Position numbers and translations under genes: made by a program. Source: 66-474 sp039923855 (lineage in GTDB: Bacteria; Pseudomonadota; Gammaproteobacteria; Xanthomonadales; Rhodanobacteraceae). Taken from it: a DNA stretch of 64,000 nt. The notes under the pieces were generated by a model that did no database searches, was not told the origin of the DNA, and was given only the letters and a program-made list of their open reading frames with translations. Below, piece after piece: positions 8,490-17,064 of this stretch; the stretch's first letter is position 1, and every line of letters starts with the position of its first letter. The stretch covers positions 35,261 through 99,260 of the forward strand of contig JBDTBW010000080.1 in assembly GCA_039923855.1 (NCBI GenBank), read 5' to 3'.

Positions 8490-8887
8490 ATGGCTGCAAA
8501 GATTATCAAGCATGCCGAGTTCGAAGACACCTATGATGACCCGGATCATCCGATCTCAGCTTTGGACTTTGTCGATATTATGTCGTAAAGAAGCAAGGTG
8601 GTTCCGATCTGAAGATTATCGTTGCGTCACCGCTGAGGGCTGACGAACGCGCACAGCGCAGATTGCTTACCAAGATCGAAAATTATCTTGGATTCCTGGC
8701 TACGCAAGAATTCCGTGCAGAATCTGGGGTGCCAAATCCCGCGAATACTGCGATCGTTGTCCACCTGCACCCAGACTCAGACCCCGAAATACTAAGGTTG
8801 TTGGCGACGAAGGAAGAATGGATTCGCGCCAATGGTGCCAGCCTGCGCGTCGAATTTCTGACCCATGAGCAATGGAGGGCAGACTGA
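8490..8887 (+). pseudogene. Small gene split by an apparent frameshift (DUF6572-like)
   Basis: An ATG at 8490 opens a 32-codon frame ending ISALDFVDIMS at TAA 8586-8588. In the neighbouring frame an uninterrupted stretch runs from before 8579 to TGA 8885-8887 and reads YYVVKKQGGSDLKIIVASPL, later LLTKIENYLGFLATQEF and IVVHLHPDSDPEILRLL. Removing the stop by a single-base change near 8577 would give one protein of about 132 residues, which resembles what I recall of the DUF6572 family. It could be a real mutation, a sequencing error, or two short genes with a TTG start at 8663. No function is known. Confidence 0.5.
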
Positions 8888-8913
8888 AGAGGCAACACCT
8901 GCTCAGAGATTTT

Positions 8914-10575
8914 TCACGCCAACTTCTTGTATCGAATCCGGTGTGGTTGGGACGCTTCCTCACCCAGCCGCCGTTTCTTGTCTTCCTCGTATTCGTGGTA
9001 ATTGCCGGCGAAGAACTCCACATGCGAATCGCCCTCGAAGGCGAGGATGTGCGTGGCGATCCGGTCCAGGAACCAGCGGTCATGCGAAATCACGAACGTG
9101 TTGCCGGGAAATTCCAGTAACGCATCCTCCAGCGCGCGAAGCGTTTCGATGTCGAGATCGTTGGAAGGCTCGTCCAGCAGCAGAACATTGCCGCCTTGCA
9201 ATAAGGTCTTGGCCAGATGCAACCGGCCGCGCTCGCCGCCGGACAGCGAACCCACCATCTTCTGCTGATCGGAGCCCTTGAAGTTGAAGCGGCCGATGTA
9301 GGCGCGCGACTGGATCTCAATGCCGTTGATATTGAGGATATCGGCGCCGCCGGAAACCTCCTGGAACACGTTGTGCTTGCCCTCGAGTTTTTCGCGGCTC
9401 TGATCGACGTAGGCAATCTGCACCGTCTGGCCCTTGACGATCTCGCCCTGGTCCGGTTTTTCTGCGCCCGTGATCATCTTGAACAGCGTGGATTTGCCCG
9501 CGCCGTTGGGGCCGATGATGCCGACGATCGCGCCGGGCGGCACGGCAAAACTCAAATCGTCGATCAGCAGGCGATCGCCGAACGATTTGCTGACGCCCTT
9601 CAATTCGATCACCGAACTGCCGAGCCGCTCACCCGGGGGAATGAAAATCTCGTTGGTCTCGTTGCGTTTCTGGTAATCGATCGACTGCAATTCCTCGATG
9701 CGCGCGAGGCGCGCCTTGCCTTTGCTGCGGCCGCCCTTGGCGTTGCTGCGCGCCCATTCCAGTTCGCGCGCGATTGCTTTCTGGCGCGATTTTTCGCCAG
9801 ACTCTTCCTGCTTCAGGCGCTCGCTTTTCTGCTCCAGCCACGATGAATAATTACCCTTCCACGGAATGCCGCGGCCGCGATCGAGTTCCAAAATCCACTC
9901 CGCTGCGTTGTCGAGGAAGTAGCGATCGTGCGTGACCGCGACCACGGTGCCGGGAAAGTTCTGCAGAAAATGTTCCAGCCACTCGACCGATTCCGCATCG
10001 AGATGGTTGGTCGGCTCGTCCAGCAACAGCATGTCGGGCTTGGACAGCAGCAATCGGCATAACGCGACGCGGCGCTTCTCGCCGCCCGACAGGGTGGAAA
10101 TCTTCGCGTCCCACGGCGGCAGACGCAGTGCATCGGCGGCCAGTTCCAGTTGCCGCTCGACCGTGTGCGCGTCGCCGGCCGCGAGAATATTTTCCAGGCG
10201 TTGTTGCTCGGCGGCGAGCTTGTCGAAATCCGCGCCTTCCTCGGCATAGGCCGCATAGACTTCGTCGAGCCTTTTCTGCGCGTCGAGGATTTCCGACAGC
10301 CCTTCCTCGACCGCTTCGCGTACGGTTTTGTTGGCGTCGAGTTGCGGCTCCTGCGCGAGATAGCCGATCTGGATATCCGCCTGCGGCCGCGCCTCTCCGT
10401 TGTATTCGGTATCCACGCCGGCCATGATCCGCAGCACGGTGGATTTGCCCGCGCCGTTCAAACCGAGCAAGCCGATCTTGGCGCCGGGGAAAAACGACAG
10501 CGAAATGTCCTTGATGATCTCGCGCTTGGGCGGGACGATCTTGGAGACGCCGATCATGGTGTAGATGTACTGCAT
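8914..10575 (-). CDS. ettA: Energy-dependent translational throttle protein EttA (ABC-F)
   Basis: The 553-residue protein has two ABC ATPase domains without membrane segments. Domain 1 has GLNGAGKST near residue 38 and LSGGEKRRVALCRLLL. The Arg/Lys-rich arm and linker region follows, and domain 2 has GPNGAGKST and LSGGERGRLHLAKTLL. It begins MQYIYTMIGVSKIVPPKREI, typical of EttA. EttA binds the ribosomal E site and gates entry into elongation according to the ATP/ADP ratio. Length matches the family. It is a single gene, and its 5' side faces a patch of dispersed repeats ahead of glyA. Confidence 0.95.
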   Translation of the reverse strand: MQYIYTMIGVSKIVPPKREIIKDISLSFFPGAKIGLLGLNGAGKSTVLRIMAGVDTEYNGEARPQADIQIGYLAQEPQLDANKTVREAVEEGLSEILDAQKRLDEVYAAYAEEGADFDKLAAEQQRLENILAAGDAHTVERQLELAADALRLPPWDAKISTLSGGEKRRVALCRLLLSKPDMLLLDEPTNHLDAESVEWLEHFLQNFPGTVVAVTHDRYFLDNAAEWILELDRGRGIPWKGNYSSWLEQKSERLKQEESGEKSRQKAIARELEWARSNAKGGRSKGKARLARIEELQSIDYQKRNETNEIFIPPGERLGSSVIELKGVSKSFGDRLLIDDLSFAVPPGAIVGIIGPNGAGKSTLFKMITGAEKPDQGEIVKGQTVQIAYVDQSREKLEGKHNVFQEVSGGADILNINGIEIQSRAYIGRFNFKGSDQQKMVGSLSGGERGRLHLAKTLLQGGNVLLLDEPSNDLDIETLRALEDALLEFPGNTFVISHDRWFLDRIATHILAFEGDSHVEFFAGNYHEYEEDKKRRLGEEASQPHRIRYKKLA

Positions 10576-10591
10576 TGCAAACGTTCCTGTC

Positions 10592-10705
10592 TGTCATTCC
10601 GGCTGAGTCCGGAATCCACTGATTTTTCTTCTCCCGCTTGCGGGAGAAGGTGGCCGAAGGCCGGATGAGGGTGTCGCGCACGAAGTGCGCTGCTCGGGTC
10701 GAACC
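10592..10705. repeat. Two dispersed repeat units between ettA and glyA
   Basis: Bases 10592-10621 are a hairpin unit (CATTCCGG and CCGGAATCC) of the same type as at 19232 and 59157. Bases 10628-10671 hold the unit CTTCTCCCGCTTGCGGGAGA followed by AGGTGGCCGAAGGCCGGATG, whose relative lies inside murE at 32227-32270. Such units are common between genes in Xanthomonadales. No coding function is seen here. Confidence 0.75.
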
Positions 10706-10807
10706 GCGCATTATCGCGGCTCGTGACCCCGTGCGCCAGCGCACGGCGGAAACCCGCGGAAACCGCTACCATTTCTGCCTTGTCCGGGCTTGGCTACGAG
10801 GTTTGCG

Positions 10808-12076
10808 ATGTATTCCCACCAGATGCGGATCGCCGGTTACGACGATGAACTCGCTCGCGCGATCATGGAAGAGGGCCAGCGCCAGGAAGATCACGTCGAG
10901 CTGATCGCCTCGGAGAATTACGCCAGCCCGCGTGTGCTGGAGGCGCAGGGTTCCAAGCTCACCAACAAGTATGCGGAAGGCTATCCCGGCAGGCGCTATT
11001 ACGGTGGCTGCGAATATGTGGATGTTGCCGAGAAGCTCGCGATCGAACGCGCCAAGCAATTGTTCGATTGCGATTACGCCAACGTGCAGCCGCATTCCGG
11101 TTCGCAGGCCAATCAAGCCGTGTATCTCGCGCTGCTCAATCCGGGCGACACGATTCTGGGCATGAGCCTCGCGCATGGCGGGCATCTCACCCACGGCGCC
11201 AAGGTCAATATCTCCGGCAAGTTGTTCAACGCCGTGCAGTACGGCGTGAACGAGCACGGCCTGATCGATTACGACGCGATCGAAAAGCTCGCGCTCGAAC
11301 ACAAACCCAAAATGATCGTCGCGGGTTTCAGCGCGTATTCGCAGGTGATGGACTGGGCGCGCTTTCGCGCGATCGCCGACAAGATCGGCGCGGATCTGTT
11401 CGTGGACATGGCGCACGTCGCGGGCCTCATCGCCGCCGGCGTGTATCCGAGCCCGCTGCCGCACGCGCACGTGGTCACCTCGACCACGCACAAGACCTTG
11501 CGCGGCCCGCGCGGCGGTTTGATCGTCGCGAAGAAATCGGCAATGGGTGAGCAGGCCGAGGAGATCGAGAAGAAATTGCAGTCGATCGTGTTTCCCGGCA
11601 TCCAGGGCGGCCCGCTGATGCACGTGATTGCGGCCAAGGCTGTCGCGTTCAAGGAAGCGCTGGAGTCGGAGTTCAAGGAATATCAAAAGCAGGTGGTCAA
11701 GAACGCCAAAGCGATGGCTGGACGAATGATGGAGCGCGGGTACAAGATCGTGTCAGGCGGCACGCAGAACCATCTGTTTCTGGTGGACCTGATCGGCAAG
11801 CCGCTCACCGGAAAAGATGCGGAAGCCGCGCTCGGCAAGGCGCACATCACGGTTAACAAGAACGCGGTGCCCAACGACCCGCAAAAACCGTTCGTCACTT
11901 CCGGACTGCGCATCGGCACGCCGGCGGTCACCACGCGCGGTTACCAGGAAGCCGATTGCAGCGAACTCGCAGGCTGGATCTGCGATGTGCTGGATGCGCC
12001 GAAGGACGAAGCCGTGATCGCCAATGTACGCGATCTGGTCAATGCGCAGTGCGCGCGGTACCCCGTCTATGCGTGA
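10808..12076 (+). CDS. glyA: Serine hydroxymethyltransferase
   Basis: GlyA converts serine and tetrahydrofolate to glycine and methylene-tetrahydrofolate with pyridoxal phosphate in the cytoplasm. The 422-residue protein shows MRIAGYDDELARAI at the N terminus, HVELIASENYASPRVLEAQG, the active-site segment around VTSTTHKTLRGPRGG (the Lys in THKTL forms the Schiff base), and SGLRIGTPAVTTRG near the C terminus. The ATG at 10808 with a GAGG site six bases upstream is chosen over the TTG at 10790. In related genomes glyA stands directly before nrdR, as here. Confidence 0.97.
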   Translation: MYSHQMRIAGYDDELARAIMEEGQRQEDHVELIASENYASPRVLEAQGSKLTNKYAEGYPGRRYYGGCEYVDVAEKLAIERAKQLFDCDYANVQPHSGSQANQAVYLALLNPGDTILGMSLAHGGHLTHGAKVNISGKLFNAVQYGVNEHGLIDYDAIEKLALEHKPKMIVAGFSAYSQVMDWARFRAIADKIGADLFVDMAHVAGLIAAGVYPSPLPHAHVVTSTTHKTLRGPRGGLIVAKKSAMGEQAEEIEKKLQSIVFPGIQGGPLMHVIAAKAVAFKEALESEFKEYQKQVVKNAKAMAGRMMERGYKIVSGGTQNHLFLVDLIGKPLTGKDAEAALGKAHITVNKNAVPNDPQKPFVTSGLRIGTPAVTTRGYQEADCSELAGWICDVLDAPKDEAVIANVRDLVNAQCARYPVYA

Positions 12077-12207
12077 CAATCAACTTTATGCGACAGGCGA
12101 AGCGCCCGCAAGGCGCGAGCCGGTGAGCGAACCGCAGTTGACTCGAGTGTCAATGAGGATTCGCGAACTGGCGATTAACGCAGCGTGCGCGAGCGAGCCA
12201 GACAAAA

Positions 12208-12744
12208 ATGCACTGCCCTTTCTGCCAACACACTGACACCCGCGTGATCGACTCGCGCGTTTCAGACGACGGCGCGACGATCCGCCGCCGCCGCGAGTGT
12301 GTAGCCTGCGGCGAGCGTTTCTCCACGCAAGAAAATGTCGAACTGAAATTGCCGGTGATCATCAAGGGCGATGGCCGGCGCGAAGCGTTCGACGCCCGAA
12401 AATTACGCATCGGCTTCGACCGCGCGTTGCACAAGCGACCTGTGGCCGAGGAACAGATCGAGGCGGCAGTGCGCGCAGTGGTGCACCAGTTGCGGATGAC
12501 CACCGAGCGCGAGTTGGACTCGCGCCGAGTCGGCGAATTCGTGATGGAGGAATTACGCAAACTCGATCACGTCGGTTACGTGCGCTACGCCTCGGTGTAT
12601 CGCTCGTTCGAGGATGTCGCCGATTTCCGCGAGGAACTGGATCGGCTGGAACGCGATCTGCCCGGTGAAGGCCAGTTGCCATTGCTCGGCGGTGGCGAAG
12701 TCGTCCGCTTCGACAAGCACGCCGACAAGAACAAGAAGCGTTGA
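12208..12744 (+). CDS. nrdR: Transcriptional repressor NrdR
   Basis: NrdR senses nucleotides with an ATP-cone and represses ribonucleotide reductase genes. The 178-residue protein starts MHCPFCQHTDTRVIDSR, with the zinc ribbon completed by CVACGERFST, then the ATP-cone from IIKGDGRREAFDARKLRIGF onward. The C-terminal tail extends slightly beyond the usual 150-160 residues and is rich in Lys/Asp. Its stop shares TGATG with the ribD start, so it heads the riboflavin operon. The 131 bases before it hold no gene and no NrdR box that I can see. Confidence 0.95.
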   Translation: MHCPFCQHTDTRVIDSRVSDDGATIRRRRECVACGERFSTQENVELKLPVIIKGDGRREAFDARKLRIGFDRALHKRPVAEEQIEAAVRAVVHQLRMTTERELDSRRVGEFVMEELRKLDHVGYVRYASVYRSFEDVADFREELDRLERDLPGEGQLPLLGGGEVVRFDKHADKNKKR

Positions 12745-13880
12745 TGGCCGCTTCGTCGCGTCCAACTTTCTCGGCCATCGATCACGCGATGATGGTGCGT
12801 GCGCTGCGCTTGGCCGAGCGCGGACTCACCACCACCCTACCCAATCCGCGCGTCGGTTGCGTGATCGCGCATGGCGAGGGAATTGTCGGCGAAGGTTGGC
12901 ATCAACGCGCGGGCGAACCGCACGCGGAAGTCTTCGCGCTGCGCGAAGCGGCTGAACGCGCACGTGGCGCGACGGCGTACGTCACGTTGGAACCCTGCGC
13001 GCATTTCGGCCGTACGCCGCCGTGCGCGGACGCGCTGGTCGAAGCGGGCATCGCGCGCGTGGTCGCAGCATGCGAAGACCCCAATCCGAAAACCGCAGGT
13101 TCCGGCCTGCGACGCCTGCGTGAAGCCGGCATCGCGGTTGAAAGCGGGCTACTGGATGAGGCCGCGCGCGAATTGAATCGCGGATTCTTTTCTCGCTTCG
13201 AAAGCGCCCGGCCGTGGGTGCGCGTGAAACTGGCAATGAGCCTGGATGGACGTACCGCGCTCAGCGATGGCGAATCAAAGTGGATCACGGGTGACGCCGC
13301 GCGCGCCGACGTGCAGCGCTGGCGCGCGCGCAGTTCGGTGATCCTGACCGGTGCCGGCACCGCGCGCGCGGATAATCCGCGGTTGACGGTGCGATTGCCG
13401 GGTGGCGTAGCGTTCGTTCCGCCACTCCGCGTGATACTGGACGCGCGCCTCGATGCGCTGCACGCCGAAGCGAACCTGCTCGACGGCAGTGCGCCGACGT
13501 TGGTGCTGCATGCGCCGGACGCAGCGCCCCGCGATGAGCGTTATGCGCACGCGGAACTCGTCGCCGTGCCGGTGACCGCGAAGGAAAGCAGGCTCGATCT
13601 CGCGGCGATATCGAGTGTGCTGGCGCAACGCGAGGTCAACGAACTGCAGGTGGAAGCCGGACCGGTTCTGTGCGGCGCGTTGTTCGCGCAAGGGCTGGTC
13701 GACGAGTTGTTGTTGTATGTTGCGCCGGTATTGTTGGGCGACACGGCACGGCCGTTGTTGAATCTTCCGGCGTTGACCGATATGCAGGCGCGTTGGCGAT
13801 TGCGCGTGGTCGATCAGCGCCAAGTCGGCGAAGATTGGCGGTTGCTATTGCGGGCTGCCAGCTATTGCGATCATCCATGA
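12744..13880 (+). CDS. ribD: Bifunctional pyrimidine deaminase/reductase RibD
   Basis: RibD carries out the deamination and side-chain reduction steps of riboflavin synthesis. The N-terminal deaminase half has the zinc motif HAEVFALREA (residues about 54-63) and the PCAHFGRTPPC cysteines; the reductase half begins near VRVKLAMSLDGRTAL and has the NADPH-binding VEAGPVLCGALF. The product is 378 residues. The start overlaps nrdR as TGATG. The last codons and the stop (13878-13880) lie inside a copy of the 55-bp repeat (13865-13919), so the final residues AASYCDHP are partly repeat-encoded. Confidence 0.95.
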   Translation: MAASSRPTFSAIDHAMMVRALRLAERGLTTTLPNPRVGCVIAHGEGIVGEGWHQRAGEPHAEVFALREAAERARGATAYVTLEPCAHFGRTPPCADALVEAGIARVVAACEDPNPKTAGSGLRRLREAGIAVESGLLDEAARELNRGFFSRFESARPWVRVKLAMSLDGRTALSDGESKWITGDAARADVQRWRARSSVILTGAGTARADNPRLTVRLPGGVAFVPPLRVILDARLDALHAEANLLDGSAPTLVLHAPDAAPRDERYAHAELVAVPVTAKESRLDLAAISSVLAQREVNELQVEAGPVLCGALFAQGLVDELLLYVAPVLLGDTARPLLNLPALTDMQARWRLRVVDQRQVGEDWRLLLRAASYCDHP

Positions 13881-13919
13881 TCGCGAAGATCTAAAAGCAG
13901 CCATCCTTGGCTGCACTCT
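13865..13919 (+). repeat. 55-bp dispersed repeat, copy C
   Basis: The unit starts TTGCGATCATCCATGATCGC and ends with a hairpin GCAGCCATCCTTGGCTGC plus ACTCT. It aligns without gaps over 55 bases with 18699-18753 and with the reverse strand of 23464-23518. It overlaps the ribD stop codon and fills most of the ribD-ribE gap. Confidence 0.85.
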
Positions 13920-13936
13920 AGACAAAGGCAGGGTTG

Positions 13937-14596
13937 ATGTTCACCGGCATCATTCAAGGCACCGGCCGCATCGCACGCCGCGAACCGCGCGGCGGCGATC
14001 TGCGTCTTTTAGTTGAGACGCGGCACTTGGATTTGGACGACGTGGCGACCGGCGACAGCATCGCGGTGTCCGGGGTGTGCCTGACCGTGGTCGAACGCAA
14101 CGACGCGAACTTCGCCGCCGATGTGTCCAACGAAACGCTGTCGTTGACCACGCTCGGCGCATTGCGTGCGGGCGGCGCGGTGAACCTCGAAAAGGCGTTG
14201 CGGCTATCGGATCGGCTTGGCGGACATCTGGTTTCTGGTCACGTGGACGGCGTTGGCCACATCGTCGCAATCGAATCGGATGCACGCTCGCAGCGTTGGA
14301 GCATCGAAGCGCCAGTGGAACTTGCACGCTACATCGCCCCCAAGGGCTCGATTTGCGTCGATGGCGTCAGCCTTACGGTCAACGACGTCGAAGGCACGCG
14401 TTTTTTCGTCAACCTTGTTCCGCATACTATGGAAGTCACAACGTTCTCGCAACGCTTGGCAGGCGATGCGGTCAACCTGGAAGTCGATATGATGGCGCGC
14501 TACCTGGAGCGACTCTGGGCGATATCCTCCCACCCACCCCCTCCCCCAGCGAGGGAGGGGGGATCGCGCGCAGCGCGATCGGGAGGGGGCGAATGA
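13937..14596 (+). CDS. ribE: Riboflavin synthase alpha chain, with repeat-derived C-terminal tail
   Basis: RibE dismutates two dimethyl-ribityllumazines into riboflavin. It is built of two lumazine-binding barrels: MFTGIIQGTGRI at residue 1 and LVSGHVDGVGHIV near 96, with GVCLTVVE and GVSLTVND in each half. The ATG at 13937 is used rather than the adjoining TTG. The normal protein ends near MMARYLERL (about residue 193). Here the frame continues for 26 more residues with a Pro-rich then Gly/Arg-rich sequence encoded by a G/C-run repeat at 14524-14591, and ends in an ATGA overlap with ribB. Confidence 0.93.
   Translation: MFTGIIQGTGRIARREPRGGDLRLLVETRHLDLDDVATGDSIAVSGVCLTVVERNDANFAADVSNETLSLTTLGALRAGGAVNLEKALRLSDRLGGHLVSGHVDGVGHIVAIESDARSQRWSIEAPVELARYIAPKGSICVDGVSLTVNDVEGTRFFVNLVPHTMEVTTFSQRLAGDAVNLEVDMMARYLERLWAISSHPPPPPAREGGSRAARSGGGE
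14524..14591. repeat. Palindromic GC-run repeat at the 3' end of ribE
   Basis: The region contains CCCCCTCCCCC, AGCGAGGGAGGGGGG and the self-complementary GATCGCGCGCAGCGCGATC, followed by GGGAGGGGG. The runs of C and G can pair to form a large stem around the inner palindrome. It is of the same kind as the intergenic units at 42834-42949 and 55052-55222, but here it is translated as the tail of RibE. Confidence 0.8.
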
Positions 14597-15705
14597 GTTT
14601 TGATCCCATCCCAGCACTCCTCGAAGAATTGCGCGCCGGCCGCATGGTGGTGATCCTCGACGATGAGGATCGCGAGAACGAGGGCGATCTCATCATGATC
14701 GCGGAGAAGGTGCGCGCGCAGGACGTCAATTTCATGGCGCGCGAGGCGCGCGGCTTAATCTGTCTTGCGCTGACCGAGCAGCGTTGCCGTCAGCTTGGAT
14801 TGCGGCCGATGGTGCGCGACAACACCTCGCCGCTGCATACCAATTTCACCGTCTCGATCGAGGCCGCGCACGGCGTCACCACCGGCATTTCCGCGCACGA
14901 TCGCGCGCGCACGATTCAATGCGCGGTCGCGCCCGCTGCCAAGCCCGCCGATCTCACCCAACCGGGGCACGTGTTTCCGCTGATGGCGCAGCCGGGCGGC
15001 GTGTTGTCGCGCGCGGGCCACACCGAAGCGGCGTGCGACCTCGCCGCGCTCGCCGGATGCGAGCCGGCCGGCGTGCTGGTCGAGGTGCTGCACGAGGACG
15101 GCTCGATGGCGCGGCGCCCGGAACTCGAGGCGTTCGCGAAGAAGCATGGTTTAAAAATCGGCAGCATTGCCGAACTGATCCACCATCGACTGCAAACCGA
15201 AAAGACCATCGAGCGTGTGCACGAAGCGCAAGCGCAGACCGAATTCGGCGCCTTCCGCCTGATTGCGTGGCGCGACAAACTCCGGCACGAACTGCATTTC
15301 GCGCTGGTGCGCGGACGTATCGACGATGGCGCGCCGGTGCTGGCGCGCGTGCATGTGCGTAACACGCTATCCGACGTTTTGCATCTGCAACGCGACGACT
15401 TGGGCCAGACCATGACCGCGGCATTGCGGCGGATCGCTGCGGAGGATCGCGGCGTGGTGGTGGTGCTGGCTGCGGACGAGGACGCCGACGCTTTGTTGGG
15501 CCGCTTGACGCAAATGCCGGCATCGGTGAACGCCGCGTCGTCGAAACCCGATGCCACGCAGCGGGAATGGCGGCAGCTCGGCCTCGGCGCGCAAATTCTG
15601 GCCGATCTTGGGGCGCGCCGTCTGCGCGTGCTCGGCACGCCGCGCAAACTGGTGGGGTTGTCCGGATTCGGATTGGAAGTGGTGGAATACGTCGAGGAAA
15701 ATTGA
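14593..15705 (+). CDS. ribB: 3,4-dihydroxy-2-butanone-4-phosphate synthase with degenerate RibA-like domain
   Basis: The first 200 residues form RibB, which makes the four-carbon precursor of riboflavin: VVILDDEDRENEGDLIMIAEK carries the acidic metal ligands, and TDxRxAGHTEA-type chemistry is represented by GVLSRAGHTEAACDLA. The C-terminal part (from EFGAFRLIAWRD, about residue 215) has the GTP cyclohydrolase II fold, but the zinc-cysteine stretch is replaced by RVHVRNTLSDVLHLQRDD, with no cysteines. It is therefore probably not a functional RibA, and GTP cyclohydrolase II should be encoded elsewhere. It overlaps ribE by ATGA. Length is 370. Confidence 0.93.
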   Translation: MSFDPIPALLEELRAGRMVVILDDEDRENEGDLIMIAEKVRAQDVNFMAREARGLICLALTEQRCRQLGLRPMVRDNTSPLHTNFTVSIEAAHGVTTGISAHDRARTIQCAVAPAAKPADLTQPGHVFPLMAQPGGVLSRAGHTEAACDLAALAGCEPAGVLVEVLHEDGSMARRPELEAFAKKHGLKIGSIAELIHHRLQTEKTIERVHEAQAQTEFGAFRLIAWRDKLRHELHFALVRGRIDDGAPVLARVHVRNTLSDVLHLQRDDLGQTMTAALRRIAAEDRGVVVVLAADEDADALLGRLTQMPASVNAASSKPDATQREWRQLGLGAQILADLGARRLRVLGTPRKLVGLSGFGLEVVEYVEEN

Positions 15706-15768
15706 CGACATTGCTGCCGCAGTGCATTGCGCTGCTACGCTTTATCGCCCCTTACACGATTTGCAAGC

Positions 15769-16245
15769 ATGTCCGAACAAACCGCAAGCATCGACCTCGC
15801 AGCGCGCTCGCCAGCCAACGCGCGCTACGCGATCGTCGCCAGCAGCTGGAACGCAGGCGTCGTCGACGCGCTGCTCGATGGCGCCAAGCGCGCGTTCGCG
15901 GCAAACGATGTTGGCGAAAACGCGGTGGATGTATTCCGCGTGCCGGGCGCGTGGGAGATTCCGTTGATGGCCTCGCGGCTCGCCTGCGAAAAACGCTACG
16001 CCGCGATCGTCGCGCTCGGCTGCGTGGTGCGCGGCGACACGCGCCACTACGAACACATTGCGGATAATTGCGCACAGGGTTTGATGCGGGTTGCGCTGGA
16101 TCATGGCGTTCCGGTCTGCAATGGCGTGCTGGCGGTGGAAGGCGAGGCCGACGCGCAGGCGCGAGCGGGTGGCGCGCGCGGCAACAAGGGCGAAGAGGTT
16201 GCGCGGGTCGCGATCGAGATGGCTTCGCTCATGGAGCGCGCGTGA
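15769..16245 (+). CDS. ribH: Lumazine synthase
   Basis: RibH condenses the butanone phosphate with the ribitylamino-pyrimidine to lumazine, the step before RibE. The 158-residue protein shows YAIVASSWNAGVVDALLDGA (substrate pocket), VFRVPGAWEIPL, ALGCVVRGDTRHYEHIA with the catalytic histidine, and VCNGVLAVEGEADAQARAGG. The ATG at 15769 fits the family N terminus; an in-frame ATG at 15727 would add 14 residues without homology. Its stop overlaps the nusB start as GTGA. Confidence 0.96.
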   Translation: MSEQTASIDLAARSPANARYAIVASSWNAGVVDALLDGAKRAFAANDVGENAVDVFRVPGAWEIPLMASRLACEKRYAAIVALGCVVRGDTRHYEHIADNCAQGLMRVALDHGVPVCNGVLAVEGEADAQARAGGARGNKGEEVARVAIEMASLMERA

Positions 16246-16697
16246 GCAAGCTCAAGGATCCCGCCGGCATCGATTTGGCCGCGCGTTCGCGTGCGCGGCG
16301 GCGTGCGTTGCAGGCGATCTATGCGTGGCAGATCAGCGGCGCCGAGATGCCATCGATCATCGAGCAGTTCCGCCACGAGCAGGACATGCAGATCGCCGAT
16401 CTCGAATACTTCGAGGATCTGCTGCGCGGCGTCGAACACCATCGCGCGGAACTGGACGCGGGGCTGGCGCCTTTGCTCGATCGCGATGTGGAACAAGTGG
16501 ACCCGATCGAACGCGCCGCGCTACGCCTCGCCGCATACGAGTTCAAGTATCGGCCCGATGTGCCGTACCGCGTCGTGCTCAACGAGGCGATCGAACTGGT
16601 CAAGCGTTTCGGCGCCGATCAGGGACACACCTATGTCAACGGCGTGCTGGACAAGTTGGCGCGCGAATGGCGAGGCGCGGAGCAGTTGTCACGGTGA
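16242..16697 (+). CDS. nusB: Transcription antitermination protein NusB
   Basis: NusB pairs with NusE (ribosomal S10) on boxA RNA to prevent termination in rRNA operons. The 151-residue all-helical protein includes RSRARRRALQAIYAWQISG at the N terminus, DPIERAALRLAAYEFKY and VPYRVVLNEAIELVKRFGAD, with HTYVNGVLDKLA at the end. The start is the GTG in the GTGA overlap with ribH, 16242. The ribH-nusB neighbourhood is conserved across proteobacteria. Confidence 0.96.
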   Translation: MSKLKDPAGIDLAARSRARRRALQAIYAWQISGAEMPSIIEQFRHEQDMQIADLEYFEDLLRGVEHHRAELDAGLAPLLDRDVEQVDPIERAALRLAAYEFKYRPDVPYRVVLNEAIELVKRFGADQGHTYVNGVLDKLAREWRGAEQLSR

Positions 16698-16701
16698 TTG
16701 C

Positions 16702-17064
16702 ATGTTGACCCTCGACGCCGCACGGAAGCTCGCGTTGTCACTGCCAGAGGCAGAGGAGCGCGATCATTTTGGAAGTCCGTCGTTCCGCGTCAAGGGCAAT
16801 ATCTTTGCGCAGCTTTCCGCAACCGGCAAAGCCGAGCAGCGCGCCACATTGAAATTGCCGCTTGCCGATCAAACCGCGCTGATCTTGTCCGACCTGGAGG
16901 TGTTTTCGTCCGTGCCCCAGTGGGGGAAACATGGCTGGACCTATGTCCGGCTGGACGGAATGGATGCCACCGCTTTCAAGAGCCTCCTGCGTCAGGCGTG
17001 GGCGTTGGTTGCGCCAAAAAAATTGACGCAGTTTTCCGAAACAGCGACGCGCCGGTGTGGATGA
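16702..17064 (+). CDS. MmcQ/YjbR (DUF419) family protein
   Basis: The 120-residue protein begins five bases after nusB with MLTLDAARKLALSLPEAEE and has the family pattern HFGSPSFRVKGNIFAQL, then GWTYVRLDGMD and a closing LLRQAWALVAPKK. YjbR-type proteins have a double-wing DNA-binding-like fold; the role is not established. It sits inside the riboflavin/nusB/thiL operon, where it is an extra gene compared with the usual nusB-thiL adjacency. Its end overlaps the thiL start by eight bases, suggesting co-translation. Confidence 0.82.
   Translation: MLTLDAARKLALSLPEAEERDHFGSPSFRVKGNIFAQLSATGKAEQRATLKLPLADQTALILSDLEVFSSVPQWGKHGWTYVRLDGMDATAFKSLLRQAWALVAPKKLTQFSETATRRCG

Noticed and set aside
12083..12236. 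Short open frame between glyA and nrdR
   Set aside because: It runs into nrdR in another frame, has no ribosome site and resembles nothing known.
13881..13936. FMN riboswitch ahead of ribE
   Set aside because: The gap is only 56 bases and is mostly the 55-bp repeat; none of the conserved RFN segments is present.
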